A DNA stretch of 64,000 bases, from the NCBI RefSeq assembly GCF_007786445.1, contig NZ_VNJI01000028.1, positions 1 to 64,000 of the forward strand, read 5' to 3'. The DNA comes from Paenibacillus cremeus. GTDB taxonomy: Bacteria; Bacillota; Bacilli; Paenibacillales; NBRC-103111. A program made the position numbers and the translations under genes. How positions within the stretch are numbered: position 1 is the stretch's first letter; each line of letters starts with the position of its first letter. A model generated the notes under the pieces. It was not told the origin of the DNA and did not search any database. It saw only the letters and a list, made by a program, of their open reading frames with translations. Of the stretch, positions 18,460 to 26,470 are shown piece after piece.

Positions 18460-19007
18460 TTGATTAAATCGTTAGAGACAGAACGCCTTGTCTTAAGAAA
18501 TTATCTTGAAAACAACTTGGAAAGCTTACATCTTCTCAAATCAAATCCTAATGTATGGCGGTACTCTGATAAAAAGTATTAAACGATATTGAAGAAACTA
18601 GAAACCATCTGGTTAAAACTATGGAGAACTATAAAAGTGGTATATATGATTTTCAAGCTTTATTTTTAAAGCATACGAATGAATATATTGGGGAAGCTGG
18701 AGTTTTATCTTATAAATCGAATAGTAACAGAGGTGTATTGGGCTACAATTTGCTTCCCGATTACTGGGGTCATGGTTATGCAACGGAGATAACGAAGGCT
18801 TTGGTTAAATTCTCCTTCGAAGAAATGAAGATGGAACGGGTTGAAGCTTTAGTTGCAGATGGCAATGAATCATCAAAAAAAGTATTGGAGAAATCGGGAT
18901 TTATACTAGAGGGAACCCTTAGGAATTATGCTCGGATAAATAATAATTATTGTAATGTTTATTATTATGGAATGATATGTAAGGATTACTACGGTTCAAA
19001 TCACTAA
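18460..19007 (+). pseudogene. GNAT (RimJ/RimL-type) acetyltransferase, frameshifted
   Basis: Two frames together encode one acetyltransferase of about 180 aa. Frame 1 starts at TTG 18460 (ribosome-binding site AAAGGTGG) with the typical TERLVLRNY opening and ends at a TAA at 18580-18582 after SDKKY. Frame 2 continues directly as VLNDIEETRNHLV and carries the acetyl-CoA part GYNLLPDYWGHGYATEI and the C-terminal VEALVADGNESSKKVLEKSGF motif. The shift lies in the A run at 18571-18575, where one missing A would restore the frame. It is a recent single-base lesion or a sequencing error; slippage on five A is possible but less likely. Confidence 0.8.
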
Positions 19008-19087
19008 GCTAAGGGTACGATAGCGTGGCGATGCAAACGACCCATCGCTTCTTTTAGTTTCGGTACAAGCTGCTGAGCTAAAGGGCA
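19006..19087 (+). repeat. Dispersed hairpin repeat, copy 1
   Basis: About 80 bp starting at the stop codon of the acetyltransferase pseudogene and similar to 19536-19616. Shared blocks are AGGGTAC, ATAGCGTGGCGATG, CGACCCATCGCT and TAGTTTCGGTACA. GCGATG (19028-19033) and CATCGC (19043-19048) form a hairpin. Resembles intergenic repeats I recall from Paenibacillus genomes, placed just after genes. Confidence 0.7.
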
Positions 19088-19118
19088 GAGATCTAAATGA
19101 AAGGAGGGCAGACTTTCG

Positions 19119-19541
19119 TTGCCAAATACAGGGGTCACAATAATAAAGATTTGGGAAGATGAACATTTTTTTGAAATAAATCTTGAAGTTCGTTCATGCT
19201 TTTGCGTTTCGGATATAAAATTCTATACAGATAATACTGAGTTAGATGAACTAAGACGGGGGTTATTATTAATTTCATCATTGTCAGAAAATGAGTATGT
19301 TTGGAGATCTGGCAAGGATAAAAAAAATTCAACCCATTATGTACATACAAGATGGTACTTATATGATAAACAAGGGCATGTCGGGATTGAATTTATACTT
19401 GATAATAAAGATAGCCCACCTGATAAAATGCGCTCACACTCGTGCGTAATTACTGAGTTGAACCAACTTGATGACTTTATTAACCAACTCCAACAATTCA
19501 TCAAAGGGAAAAGTAGCGTAGTAAAAGGGTTGTTAAACTAA
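19119..19541 (+). CDS. Hypothetical protein, possibly immunity-type
   Basis: A 140-aa soluble protein starting at TTG 19119, 10 nt after a strong AAGGAGGG. I do not recognise the family. The fold appears mixed alpha/beta: an N-terminal strand pair (TIIKIWEDEHFFEINLEVRS), a basic middle and a C-terminal helix (NQLDDFINQLQQFIKGKS). Single small cytosolic genes of this sort scattered among relics are often orphan immunity proteins, but nothing in the sequence proves that. It is bracketed by the two copies of the ~80-bp hairpin repeat. Confidence 0.6.
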   Translation: MPNTGVTIIKIWEDEHFFEINLEVRSCFCVSDIKFYTDNTELDELRRGLLLISSLSENEYVWRSGKDKKNSTHYVHTRWYLYDKQGHVGIEFILDNKDSPPDKMRSHSCVITELNQLDDFINQLQQFIKGKSSVVKGLLN

Positions 19542-19620
19542 AGGGTACAGATAGCGTGGCGATGGAACCGACCCATCGCTACTATTAGTTTCGGTACATG
19601 TCGCTGAACTAACTGGCCCG
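19536..19620 (+). repeat. Dispersed hairpin repeat, copy 2
   Basis: Second copy of the ~80-bp element, again beginning at the stop codon of the preceding gene. The hairpin arms are GCGATGG (19559-19565) and CCATCGC (19573-19579), one pair longer than copy 1. The two copies form a direct repeat around the 19119-19541 gene. Confidence 0.7.
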
Positions 19621-19699
19621 GTAGTGTAATAACCCTGATATATAAAAGGAGTTTGCAATCATTAGGCGAACTATTTTATAACAAACCAGATATGAAAGC

Positions 19700-19858
19700 A
19701 TGGTGTATTTAATGTCAATGACAGATAGCCAGTTCGATGAATACTTGGAATTTTGCTATGAAAACTTACAGAAGAAACAAGAAATATTACTCAAAGAGTA
19801 CGGACTTGGGAATTTTCAAGAGTATTGGTTTGACCAGGAATCAAGCAAAATTCAATGA
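19700..19858 (+). CDS. Short hypothetical ORF, probable N-terminal fragment
   Basis: A 52-aa frame from ATG 19700 (or ATG 19712 or 19718) ending at TGA 19856-19858. It contains FDEYLEFCYENLQKKQEILL followed by KEYGLGNFQEYWFDQE. It looks like the opening of a longer protein of a hypothetical (DUF6882-like) family, cut short by the stop. No good ribosome-binding site. Likely truncated. Confidence 0.35.
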   Translation: MVYLMSMTDSQFDEYLEFCYENLQKKQEILLKEYGLGNFQEYWFDQESSKIQ

Positions 19859-20526
19859 ATGAATATACAATATGGGCTCAGGGACTCCCTCAGCCTTTTT
19901 GTATTTAATTATTACCTGAACCGTGTTCAACCGTATCTTTAAGAGGAAGTGTTTGACCACCCTTTTCTGAGTCAACGTCAGATCGGATGGGGTCGATGCC
20001 TCGGAGCGTGAATTGCGCCGGGCAACAGCCGCGTAAGCCTTTTTGTTTATTTTCTCCTAAGCCCTCCCCAGGATTGATGTCGGATCTCCGACGCCGTGCA
20101 ACGGGGCGGGCTCGGCCAGACCTCGATGCGCGAGCGGGCTGCCGAGTTGGGCGGAGGACTGCCGTATTGAACGGCCACAGACGCGTGAGGGGGGGAGAGG
20201 CTTCTTGAAGAAGCTGAGTATTTTTGTCGTCAACGACCATCCGTTGTCGGCGCGGTGTCGGCACTTTGATTGCACATCCTGTACTTGAGCATACGCTCAG
20301 ACACGAAATTGACGAACTTTTCATTGATGCTAAATCAAAAATCAAACACCTCTCCAGATCGTATCAAGCGAAATGAGAGGTATTTTCTATGTTTGTGTGA
20401 TTGATTCCGGAATCACTTCCCAACGTCTTCCCAAACTACTCCCAGTCATGTCTCAAGAAAAATGGAGTTTCCATGTTGTATGATAAATACAGGAAGCAAA
20501 TTTAAATGTTGGAGGAGGTTACACTG
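19859..20526. other. GC-rich relic stretch without intact gene
   Basis: About 670 nt with abrupt composition change: 19980-20250 is much richer in G and C than its surroundings. Open frames on both strands here are low-complexity (Arg/Ala/Pro-rich) and read as composition artefacts. Downstream, a short + strand frame ending at about 20375 (THTLRHEIDELFIDAKSKI-like) without a start looks like a real C-terminal relic. I considered a decayed group II intron or transposon but could not identify either. Confidence 0.45.
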
Positions 20527-20697
20527 ATGATCAAAGTGAACAAAGCCGTGAGATGGATGTTTGGAGCTACATTGCTTGCATCAATAGCCGTTCCCGCAAC
20601 GGTTAGTGCAAAGCCGGAAGCGAAGCCGGAGGCGGCGAAAACCACAAAACCTGGGGTGAATTTTGCTGCCAAGCCGGAGGCAAAACCGGAAATGTAA
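20527..20697 (+). CDS. Small secreted Lys-Pro-Glu-Ala repeat peptide
   Basis: A 56-aa protein from ATG 20527 behind GGAGGAGG (20511-20518). Residues 1-28 form a textbook signal peptide (basic start, hydrophobic core, cleavage after VSA). The mature 28 residues consist mainly of KPEA units at both ends (KPEAKPEAA and AAKPEAKPEM) around TTKPGVNF. Its own terminator follows. Its size and layout resemble secreted signalling pre-peptides or small cell-wall-associated peptides; no cognate receptor is adjacent, so the role is open. Highly expressed judging from the ribosome-binding site. Confidence 0.7.
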   Translation: MIKVNKAVRWMFGATLLASIAVPATVSAKPEAKPEAAKTTKPGVNFAAKPEAKPEM

Positions 20698-20722
20698 TTT
20701 AGTAGTTAATCGAACCCCGAAC

Positions 20723-20760
20723 AAAGATGCTCCTTGAAATCATCATCAAGGGGCATCTTT
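20723..20760 (+). terminator. Terminator after the small secreted peptide
   Basis: AAAGATGCTCCTTGA (20723-20737) pairs with TCAAGGGGCATCTTT (20746-20760), 15 bp with one mismatch, short T run at the base. It makes the peptide gene a monocistronic unit. Confidence 0.85.
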
Positions 20761-20783
20761 GTGTCACGAGAGCGTGTTAATAA

Positions 20784-20975
20784 ACGGAGCTAATCAAATC
20801 AACACATTGTCGCCAGCCGCAAATTATTAAGAACGATGGCGCGGTACTCGTAAAAATCAACGTGGCACAGGCGCAGCAACTGATTAGTAAAGGGGTGCGG
20901 GTGCGCATAATTAAAGTTATTCGGCGCCCATTTGGAATAACCTACGTGAGAAAAACAATGTCCCATAAGTCATAA
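20784..20975 (+). pseudogene. Possible gene relic (C-terminal fragment)
   Basis: An open stretch without early ATG that reads NDGAVLVKINVAQAQQLISK then GVRVRIIKVIRRPFGITYVR before a TAA at 20973-20975. The amphipathic, basic pattern is protein-like rather than random, but no start or ribosome-binding site is present and I do not recognise it. The rest of 20976-21067 holds nothing identifiable. Confidence 0.3.
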
Positions 20976-21067
20976 AATGACTGAGGGATAACCTCTTATT
21001 TGTAAAACCCTTTGTTTTTATTGATTTTTTAATTTTGGTCTTGATAACCCAGTCTGACTTTTTGCTA

Positions 21068-21838
21068 TCAATGAAGTGATTTTTTCGGCAACGTTTCAAT
21101 AGCTTGTTCGCCGATTTTTGCAAGCAAAAGTTGACCTGTGCTATTTGGGTGAACATCACCTGGCAAAATCAGTGTATTCTGATGTCCAGCAAAAACCGAA
21201 AATGAATCCGAAACTACAATGGAAGGGTCGGGATCGTAGCTACTAATTAGTTGATTAGCATTAACAAGCATTGCGCCAGCTACAGCGTCCAAACCATAAA
21301 AAGGATTATAGAGCGTATACAAAACGATCGGAGCATCCGTAAGGGTGCGTATTTCTTGAATGATAAGTGATAAATTAACTCCAAACTGCTGTGTAATTGC
21401 ACCAATAAGGAGCATATCTGCTTGAGTAGGTTGGTAGCCTGGAGTGGTTACGAGTTTATCGATAATTGGCTTTGCACCTTGAAGGAAATCGTTACTGCCA
21501 ATGTCCAGCGTAATGACATTAGCTTCAAGAAGAGCACTACGATAAGATTCGGTTTTTAAAAGGGGAAGCAAATTCGTACTCGTAAGACCTACTACCGACA
21601 GGTTTACTTGGCGCAGCTTTTCCTCCGAAGCAATCACTGCAGGGAAGGCAGATTGAGACGGGGCGTTGTTAGTGACTTCCAAATTGTAGCCAAAGCTGAT
21701 CGAATCTCCAAGTGCAACAAGTGACCGTTTGCCATTTGCCTTTTTGCTGTCATCAGCTTTTGCCATGGAAGTTTGAGCAAAAACCATGGAAAACATCAGA
21801 ATAACCACAAATACATGAAATAATTTTTTCAGCTTCAT
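21068..21838 (-). CDS. Secreted SGNH/GDSL hydrolase
   Basis: A 256-aa lipase/esterase-like hydrolase. N-terminal signal peptide (about 1-26, ending in SMAKA). Catalytic block I is ALGDSISFG (Ser46), block III GSND (Asn116) and block V DVHPN (Asp228, His230), the full SGNH set. AGGAGG lies 7-12 nt upstream of the start on the - strand. It probably removes acyl or acetyl esters from lipids, polysaccharide or peptidoglycan outside the cell. Divergent from the large region-C run. Confidence 0.88.
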   Translation of the reverse strand: MKLKKLFHVFVVILMFSMVFAQTSMAKADDSKKANGKRSLVALGDSISFGYNLEVTNNAPSQSAFPAVIASEEKLRQVNLSVVGLTSTNLLPLLKTESYRSALLEANVITLDIGSNDFLQGAKPIIDKLVTTPGYQPTQADMLLIGAITQQFGVNLSLIIQEIRTLTDAPIVLYTLYNPFYGLDAVAGAMLVNANQLISSYDPDPSIVVSDSFSVFAGHQNTLILPGDVHPNSTGQLLLAKIGEQAIETLPKKSLH

Positions 21839-22258
21839 TCAGCATCCTCCTAAATGGTTCAGTCCTTCAAAATAACGTAGTTCCCTAGTATGAATATGCC
21901 TCCTAGAATCATCAGGAGGCCCGTGTCAGACTGCCCACGGAGTTATCCATACGATAGCTCCTCCTTCCACCTCACATCTAGATACATATCGTAACATATT
22001 ATATTTGGCATTTAATTAGAACAGTTGTCCTCAATAGCGTTGTGCTAAAAATTAGATGTACTGAGCACCCGGCCAGTTGATCGGGTGCCTATTCTGTAAT
22101 TATGGGAATATATACGGGGCACTACATCAGGGCAGTGGTCAAGCCATCTAATCATTTTTCATATATTTCTAAAACTGAAATATACATGAAGTGTTCCGCA
22201 AGTGAAACATCGGTTTCACTTCATTCATTTAGCCACCTATACGGGGAGCGTGAAGTCC
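21839..22258. promoter_or_regulatory. Divergent intergenic region before region C
   Basis: About 420 nt containing the leaders of the GDSL gene (- strand) and the NagA-like gene (+ strand). A hairpin GCCTCCT / AGGAGGC (21898-21904, 21914-21920) lies in the GDSL leader. A second hairpin GCACCCG / CGGGTGC (22065-22071, 22082-22088) followed by TATTCT could stop read-through. The operator-like palindrome at 22200-22221 lies 37 bp before the NagA-like start. I could not pick a single clear promoter. Confidence 0.45.
22200..22221 (+). promoter_or_regulatory. Perfect 22-bp palindrome, candidate IclR operator
   Basis: Arms AAGTGAAAC (22200-22208) and GTTTCACTT (22213-22221) around a 4-nt centre. 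It is nested inside a wider inverted repeat, ATGAAGTG (22186-22193) and CACTTCAT (22217-22224). GAAAC/GTTTC-type dyads are common for IclR-family regulators, and one is encoded in this run at 29735. Function as its operator is inference. Confidence 0.5.
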
Positions 22259-23434
22259 ATGAAAGGGATTTCGCTGATCGCCATTAACCATGGCACGATT
22301 ATAACTGCCAACGGGCTGATTCAGGATGGCGTTGTACTGATTGAGAACGGCTTGATCAGCGATTACGGCGAAGCAAGCAGGATAGAGGTGCCGGGGGAAG
22401 CGGAGATCATCGATGCGGGAGGCGCCTATATCGCACCAGGCTTTGTAGACATTCATTGCCATGGGGGTGGAGGAGTTTGGTCATGGGAGCAACCCCATGA
22501 GTTTGCACTCGCGCATTTGAAGCACGGAACAACCGCCATTCTTCCTACCTTTACATATAATGAAAGTCGGGAGCAGGTAAGGAGGGGGATTCGGACTATT
22601 ATGGAGACGATGGATTCCCAGTTGCCTTATGTGGAGGTTATTGCGGGTATCCATATGGAGGGTCCGTATATCAACAAAAAATATGGCGCGGTGACGTCGC
22701 CGATTCGCCCGGTCAATCCCGAGGAGTATCATGAAATTTTTCAGCTGGCCGGGGAGCGGATCAAGGTATGGACGCTAGCCCCCGAGTTGGATGGTCAAGA
22801 AGCGTTTATTGCAGAGGGCGCACGATACAACATTTCCTTTTCCGTAGGCCATTCAGAGGCGACAGCAGAGCAAATTTTCCGGTATGTACCCTTTGGGCTA
22901 CGCATCGGCTGCCATTGCACGAATGCTTCCGGTACGACCCCGTCACCCTCGCGGTATGGCGGAACGCGTGAAGTAGGCGTCGATGAAGCGGTGCTTGTTC
23001 ACGACGATATTTTTGCCGAGGTGATTCCGGATCGCGAAGGAATTCATGTCAGACCTTTAATGCTGAAATTAATATACAAAACCAAGGGCGCGGATCGCGT
23101 CATAATAATTACCGATGCAATGCCGTCAGCCGGTGAAGATAACGGAGATGTTTCAGATGTAAATTGGAACCATCTGGGACAGTTAGCAGGCAGCCGTCTG
23201 ACAATGGATGAAGCTGTTCGAAATATGATGCGACATGCATCTGTCGGATGGGTGGAGGTGTTTCGCATGGCATCCTTAAATCCGGCTAAAGTGATTCAAT
23301 TGGATCATCGTATTGGCAGTATTGAGAAGGGGAAGTTGGCCAACCTGGTGATTGTGGATGAGGAAGTTAACGTGAAGAAGGTCATGTTGTCTGGACGGAT
23401 CGTACATGAAACGAATGAAAGTTCAACACGTTGA
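22259..23434 (+). CDS. N-acetylglucosamine-6-phosphate deacetylase-like amidohydrolase
   Basis: A 391-aa amidohydrolase of the NagA family. Start at ATG 22259 with GGGGAG 10 nt upstream; the frame extends to 22202 through the operator. Metal site DIHCHGGGG is near residue 59-67 and the catalytic Asp lies in IITDAMPSAG. The usual NagA segment FNAMxPLHHR is replaced by CTNASGTTPSPSRYGG, so the substrate pocket differs. NagA removes N-acetyl groups; here a different N-acylated compound, not necessarily phosphorylated, is likely. First gene of the long run. Confidence 0.82.
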   Translation: MKGISLIAINHGTIITANGLIQDGVVLIENGLISDYGEASRIEVPGEAEIIDAGGAYIAPGFVDIHCHGGGGVWSWEQPHEFALAHLKHGTTAILPTFTYNESREQVRRGIRTIMETMDSQLPYVEVIAGIHMEGPYINKKYGAVTSPIRPVNPEEYHEIFQLAGERIKVWTLAPELDGQEAFIAEGARYNISFSVGHSEATAEQIFRYVPFGLRIGCHCTNASGTTPSPSRYGGTREVGVDEAVLVHDDIFAEVIPDREGIHVRPLMLKLIYKTKGADRVIIITDAMPSAGEDNGDVSDVNWNHLGQLAGSRLTMDEAVRNMMRHASVGWVEVFRMASLNPAKVIQLDHRIGSIEKGKLANLVIVDEEVNVKKVMLSGRIVHETNESSTR

Positions 23435-23470
23435 TCCTTGATCAGTATCTTAGAGAATGGAGTTGATCAA

Positions 23471-24679
23471 ATGCTACATACCGTCTGCATCGAGTGCGGT
23501 CTGGAGCATCAAGATCCGACTGCGTATGCATGCGTGGCGTGCTCCGGCATTATTTTGCCGGTTTTTCGTAATAAGGTAGACAGCTCCTTGCAGGATAGGG
23601 AGCAGAATGGCATTTGGAAATATCACCGCTATCTTCCTCCGGTATCGAAGCATCATCGGATTTATCTGGGGGAAGGGAGTACACCTTTAATACCTAGTGT
23701 AAAACTAGGAAAAACACTAGAGATCGGTGAGCTGTACTTCAAATATGAGGGGGGCAATCCGACCGGATCATACAAAGACCGAATTGCTGCGATGGGTGTG
23801 TCCTGGGCTCAGGCAGCCGGACGAACATCCTGTATCGGTACCACTTCGGGCAATGCCGGAGCTGCCGTGGCGGCTTATGCCAGGAGAGCAGAAATTCCCT
23901 ATCATCTCTATGTGCTGGAACATATGGCGGAAGCCAAGCTAGCACAAGTGCTGCTGCACCATGCGGATGTGCGGAAAATCAAGGGTTTCGGAACCGACCC
24001 GGCAGTGGGCGAGCTTATCTTTGAGCGAATATTTGCTGCAGCTGCCAAGAGGAATTGGGAGGTGATGATAACCGCGTACCGCTACAATCCGTTTGCAATG
24101 GAAGGTGTGAAAACGATCGCCTATGAGCTATTCGATCAATTGCAGGGAGTTCCTTCGCGCATTTACTCACCGGCTGGCGGAGGTGGATTGTATTGCGGCA
24201 TATGGAAAGGGTTCCACGAATTGCAAAGTGACGGTTGGGTAAGTGCCACGCCACATCTAGTGGCCGTTCAACCGGAGGGCTGCTCCAATATGGCAAGAGC
24301 GTATCTTAATGGATCGGAGACACCGCTCTATGGCCCGTCCACAACATCGATTTCCGGTTTGCAGGTACCGAATCCGCCCGATGGCCGATTGGCGCTGAAG
24401 ATCATGAAGAGCGGAGACGGATCCGCCCTCACTGTGTCGGATGCATTGATCTGGGAAGCGCAAGAGATGCTTGCCGAGCAGGAGGGGATCTTTTGTGAGA
24501 CTGCGGCGGCAGCTTCCGTAGCTGGTCTAATCCAAGCGCATCGTGATGGATCGGAATTATCCGGTGAACGAATCGTTTGTATTCTTAGCGGCTCCGGCTT
24601 TAAGGATAGCGGACGCTTATCTGAAATGACTCGGTATCGGACAGTCCCCTGCTTGGACGTTTCGGAACTCGATATCTAA
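23471..24679 (+). CDS. Threonine synthase-like PLP enzyme
   Basis: A 402-aa fold-type II PLP protein. ATG 23471 (GGAG 8 nt upstream) is preferred to TTG 23438. N-terminal zinc-ribbon cysteines CIEC and CVAC (6, 9, 21, 24), PLP lysine in NPTGSYKDR (Lys102) and phosphate loop AGGGGLY. True threonine synthase uses O-phosphohomoserine, but no other threonine gene is here; catabolic relatives are ammonia-lyases for hydroxy or diamino acids. A beta-elimination role in this cluster is inferred and agrees with the RidA gene at 44678. Confidence 0.8.
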   Translation: MLHTVCIECGLEHQDPTAYACVACSGIILPVFRNKVDSSLQDREQNGIWKYHRYLPPVSKHHRIYLGEGSTPLIPSVKLGKTLEIGELYFKYEGGNPTGSYKDRIAAMGVSWAQAAGRTSCIGTTSGNAGAAVAAYARRAEIPYHLYVLEHMAEAKLAQVLLHHADVRKIKGFGTDPAVGELIFERIFAAAAKRNWEVMITAYRYNPFAMEGVKTIAYELFDQLQGVPSRIYSPAGGGGLYCGIWKGFHELQSDGWVSATPHLVAVQPEGCSNMARAYLNGSETPLYGPSTTSISGLQVPNPPDGRLALKIMKSGDGSALTVSDALIWEAQEMLAEQEGIFCETAAAASVAGLIQAHRDGSELSGERIVCILSGSGFKDSGRLSEMTRYRTVPCLDVSELDI

Positions 24680-24702
24680 TGAAAGGATGAGGAAAAGTGC
24701 CT

Positions 24703-25722
24703 ATGGAACGAATCCGATTGGGCATGATCGGGCTGGGACGATTCGCGGAGCTGCATGCCCGTATTTATTCCCGTCTCCCTCAAGTGGAGGTTACCGCTAT
24801 ATGTGATTCTAATCTTCAGCGGCATGATCGCTTTAAGCAGTGGTTCCCGAAAGCGCGTTGTTACATCAACTGGGAAGAGATGCTGACTGTCGAACACTTG
24901 GATGCTGTGGATATATTGACGCCGGAGCATTTACACGAGGAGCCTGTGCGTGATGCATTACGAGCAGGGGCCCATGTGTTCGTCGAGAAGCCGTTGGCTA
25001 ATACACCGGAAGCCGCATATCGGCTTGTACAGGAGTCGATCGATTGCGGTCGGCTGCTGATGACGGGTCATGTATTGCGTTTTGATCATCGGTATATCGC
25101 GGTAAAGGAACAAGTTAGCAGCGGGGCCATGGGAATGATCCGTTCGATTTATGCGAAGCGAAATAACGGGAAGGCTTATTTCCCCCTGTATAACCGGGTT
25201 TCCCCTGTTTTTATATTGGGTATCCACGATATCGACTTGATGCGCTGGTATATGGAAGATGAAGTAGCCGAGGTATACGCTGTGAACTCCTTCCCGGATG
25301 GATCCATGGCTCCCGACTTGAATGGAGCAATTCTTCGCTTTGGGCGGGGAGGTATTGGGATATTGGAATGCAACTGGCTGCTGCCTGAAGGCGCGCTCTC
25401 CTTTCAAGATATTCGCATGGAAATTACAGCAGAGCAGGGATGCATCCATATTCAAGATCCGGATGCATCCGTCCTATATAACGGTGGGGTAAAGTCGGAG
25501 GTACCTTCCTTAACTGGCCTACATGAAACGCACGGCCGTTTAAGCGGAGCGCTCTTTGATGAACTAGCTCATTTTGTAGACTGTGTTGTAACTGGTACAC
25601 GTTCCACCATCTTGCAGCCTGAGGATGCGCTTCAGGCTGTTAGAATAGCCTGGGCTATTGAGCGCTCCGCAGCTCTGGGCCGACCGGTCAAACTCTCGAC
25701 AATGGAGGAGACAGAGTCGTGA
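24703..25722 (+). CDS. Gfo/Idh/MocA family oxidoreductase 1 of region C
   Basis: A 339-aa dehydrogenase; start ATG 24703 (GTG 24697 also possible). Rossmann motif GMIGLGRFAELH and family lysine in VEKPLANT. Its stop overlaps the next start by 4 bp, so translation is coupled to the metallohydrolase. Substrate unknown. Confidence 0.88.
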   Translation: MERIRLGMIGLGRFAELHARIYSRLPQVEVTAICDSNLQRHDRFKQWFPKARCYINWEEMLTVEHLDAVDILTPEHLHEEPVRDALRAGAHVFVEKPLANTPEAAYRLVQESIDCGRLLMTGHVLRFDHRYIAVKEQVSSGAMGMIRSIYAKRNNGKAYFPLYNRVSPVFILGIHDIDLMRWYMEDEVAEVYAVNSFPDGSMAPDLNGAILRFGRGGIGILECNWLLPEGALSFQDIRMEITAEQGCIHIQDPDASVLYNGGVKSEVPSLTGLHETHGRLSGALFDELAHFVDCVVTGTRSTILQPEDALQAVRIAWAIERSAALGRPVKLSTMEETES

Positions 25723-26453
25723 GGCTGCAGGATAATGTGTATGTCGTTGGCGGGGGAAGCTTGGGCTACGACGTCAGCAGTCCCTATGATTGTAATGTCT
25801 ATGCGGTGGTACAAAACACCGGTGTAATTCTCATTGATGCTGGTTCCGGAATGGGAGAGGACGCTTTAGTGCGAAATCTTCGCGCGGACGGTTTGCCTAT
25901 CGATAGGATTCATACACTTGTACTTACACATGCTCATGCGGATCATGCGGGAGGAGCGAGTGGACTGAGAGCAAGACTTGGAGTCAGAGTACTTGCTTCC
26001 GTCTTGACTGCTTCCATTGTGGAGGCCGGTGATGAAGAACGAAGCTCACTTGATCAAGCGAGAAAAGATGGGGTATACCCAGTGGGGTACCGTTATGCGC
26101 CTTGCCCTATTGATCTGGTTATAGAAGAAGGTGATTGTATTGGTGATGAGACCTTCAGGCTTCAGGTTATTCAGGTGCCTGGACATAGCGCGGATTTAAT
26201 CGCTTTCTATGAACCCGTCTCGAAGAGCTTGTTCTCAGGAGACGTCGTCTTCGAAGGAGGGCAACTGGCTGTGCTCTCTACGCCTGACTTTTCTCTGGAG
26301 CAGTATCAGAAATCGATTGAACGCCTTGCCAAGCTGGAGATCAACCGCCTGTATCCGGGTCATGGACCAGCGGTTCTTATCGATGCTAAAGCATCGTTGC
26401 TGGCGGCTCAGCGTCGGTTTGAGCAAGGGCTTCCTCCGGTGAGTATTGTATAG
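25719..26453 (+). CDS. Metallo-beta-lactamase-fold hydrolase
   Basis: A 244-aa MBL-fold protein with HAHADH (His71, His73, Asp75, His76), further ligands in PGHSAD and YPGHGP. Start is GTG in the 4-bp overlap with the preceding gene. Short and without signal peptide, similar in layout to glyoxalase-II or lactonase-like hydrolases. In this context it may open a sugar lactone made by one of the dehydrogenases (inference). Confidence 0.85.
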   Translation: MRLQDNVYVVGGGSLGYDVSSPYDCNVYAVVQNTGVILIDAGSGMGEDALVRNLRADGLPIDRIHTLVLTHAHADHAGGASGLRARLGVRVLASVLTASIVEAGDEERSSLDQARKDGVYPVGYRYAPCPIDLVIEEGDCIGDETFRLQVIQVPGHSADLIAFYEPVSKSLFSGDVVFEGGQLAVLSTPDFSLEQYQKSIERLAKLEINRLYPGHGPAVLIDAKASLLAAQRRFEQGLPPVSIV

Positions 26454-26470
26454 AAAGGGGGCTTGTACCA

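Noticed and set aside
19006-19620. The two ~80-bp copies as insertion-sequence ends
   Set aside because: They are in direct, not inverted, orientation and no transposase lies between them.
19905-20345. 146-aa - strand frame over the GC-rich islet
   Set aside because: Arg/Pro-rich middle follows from base composition, no ribosome-binding site and no coherent domain.
23471-24679. Calling the PLP enzyme thrC
   Set aside because: No thrA/thrB neighbours and the surrounding genes are catabolic; only family-level assignment is supported.
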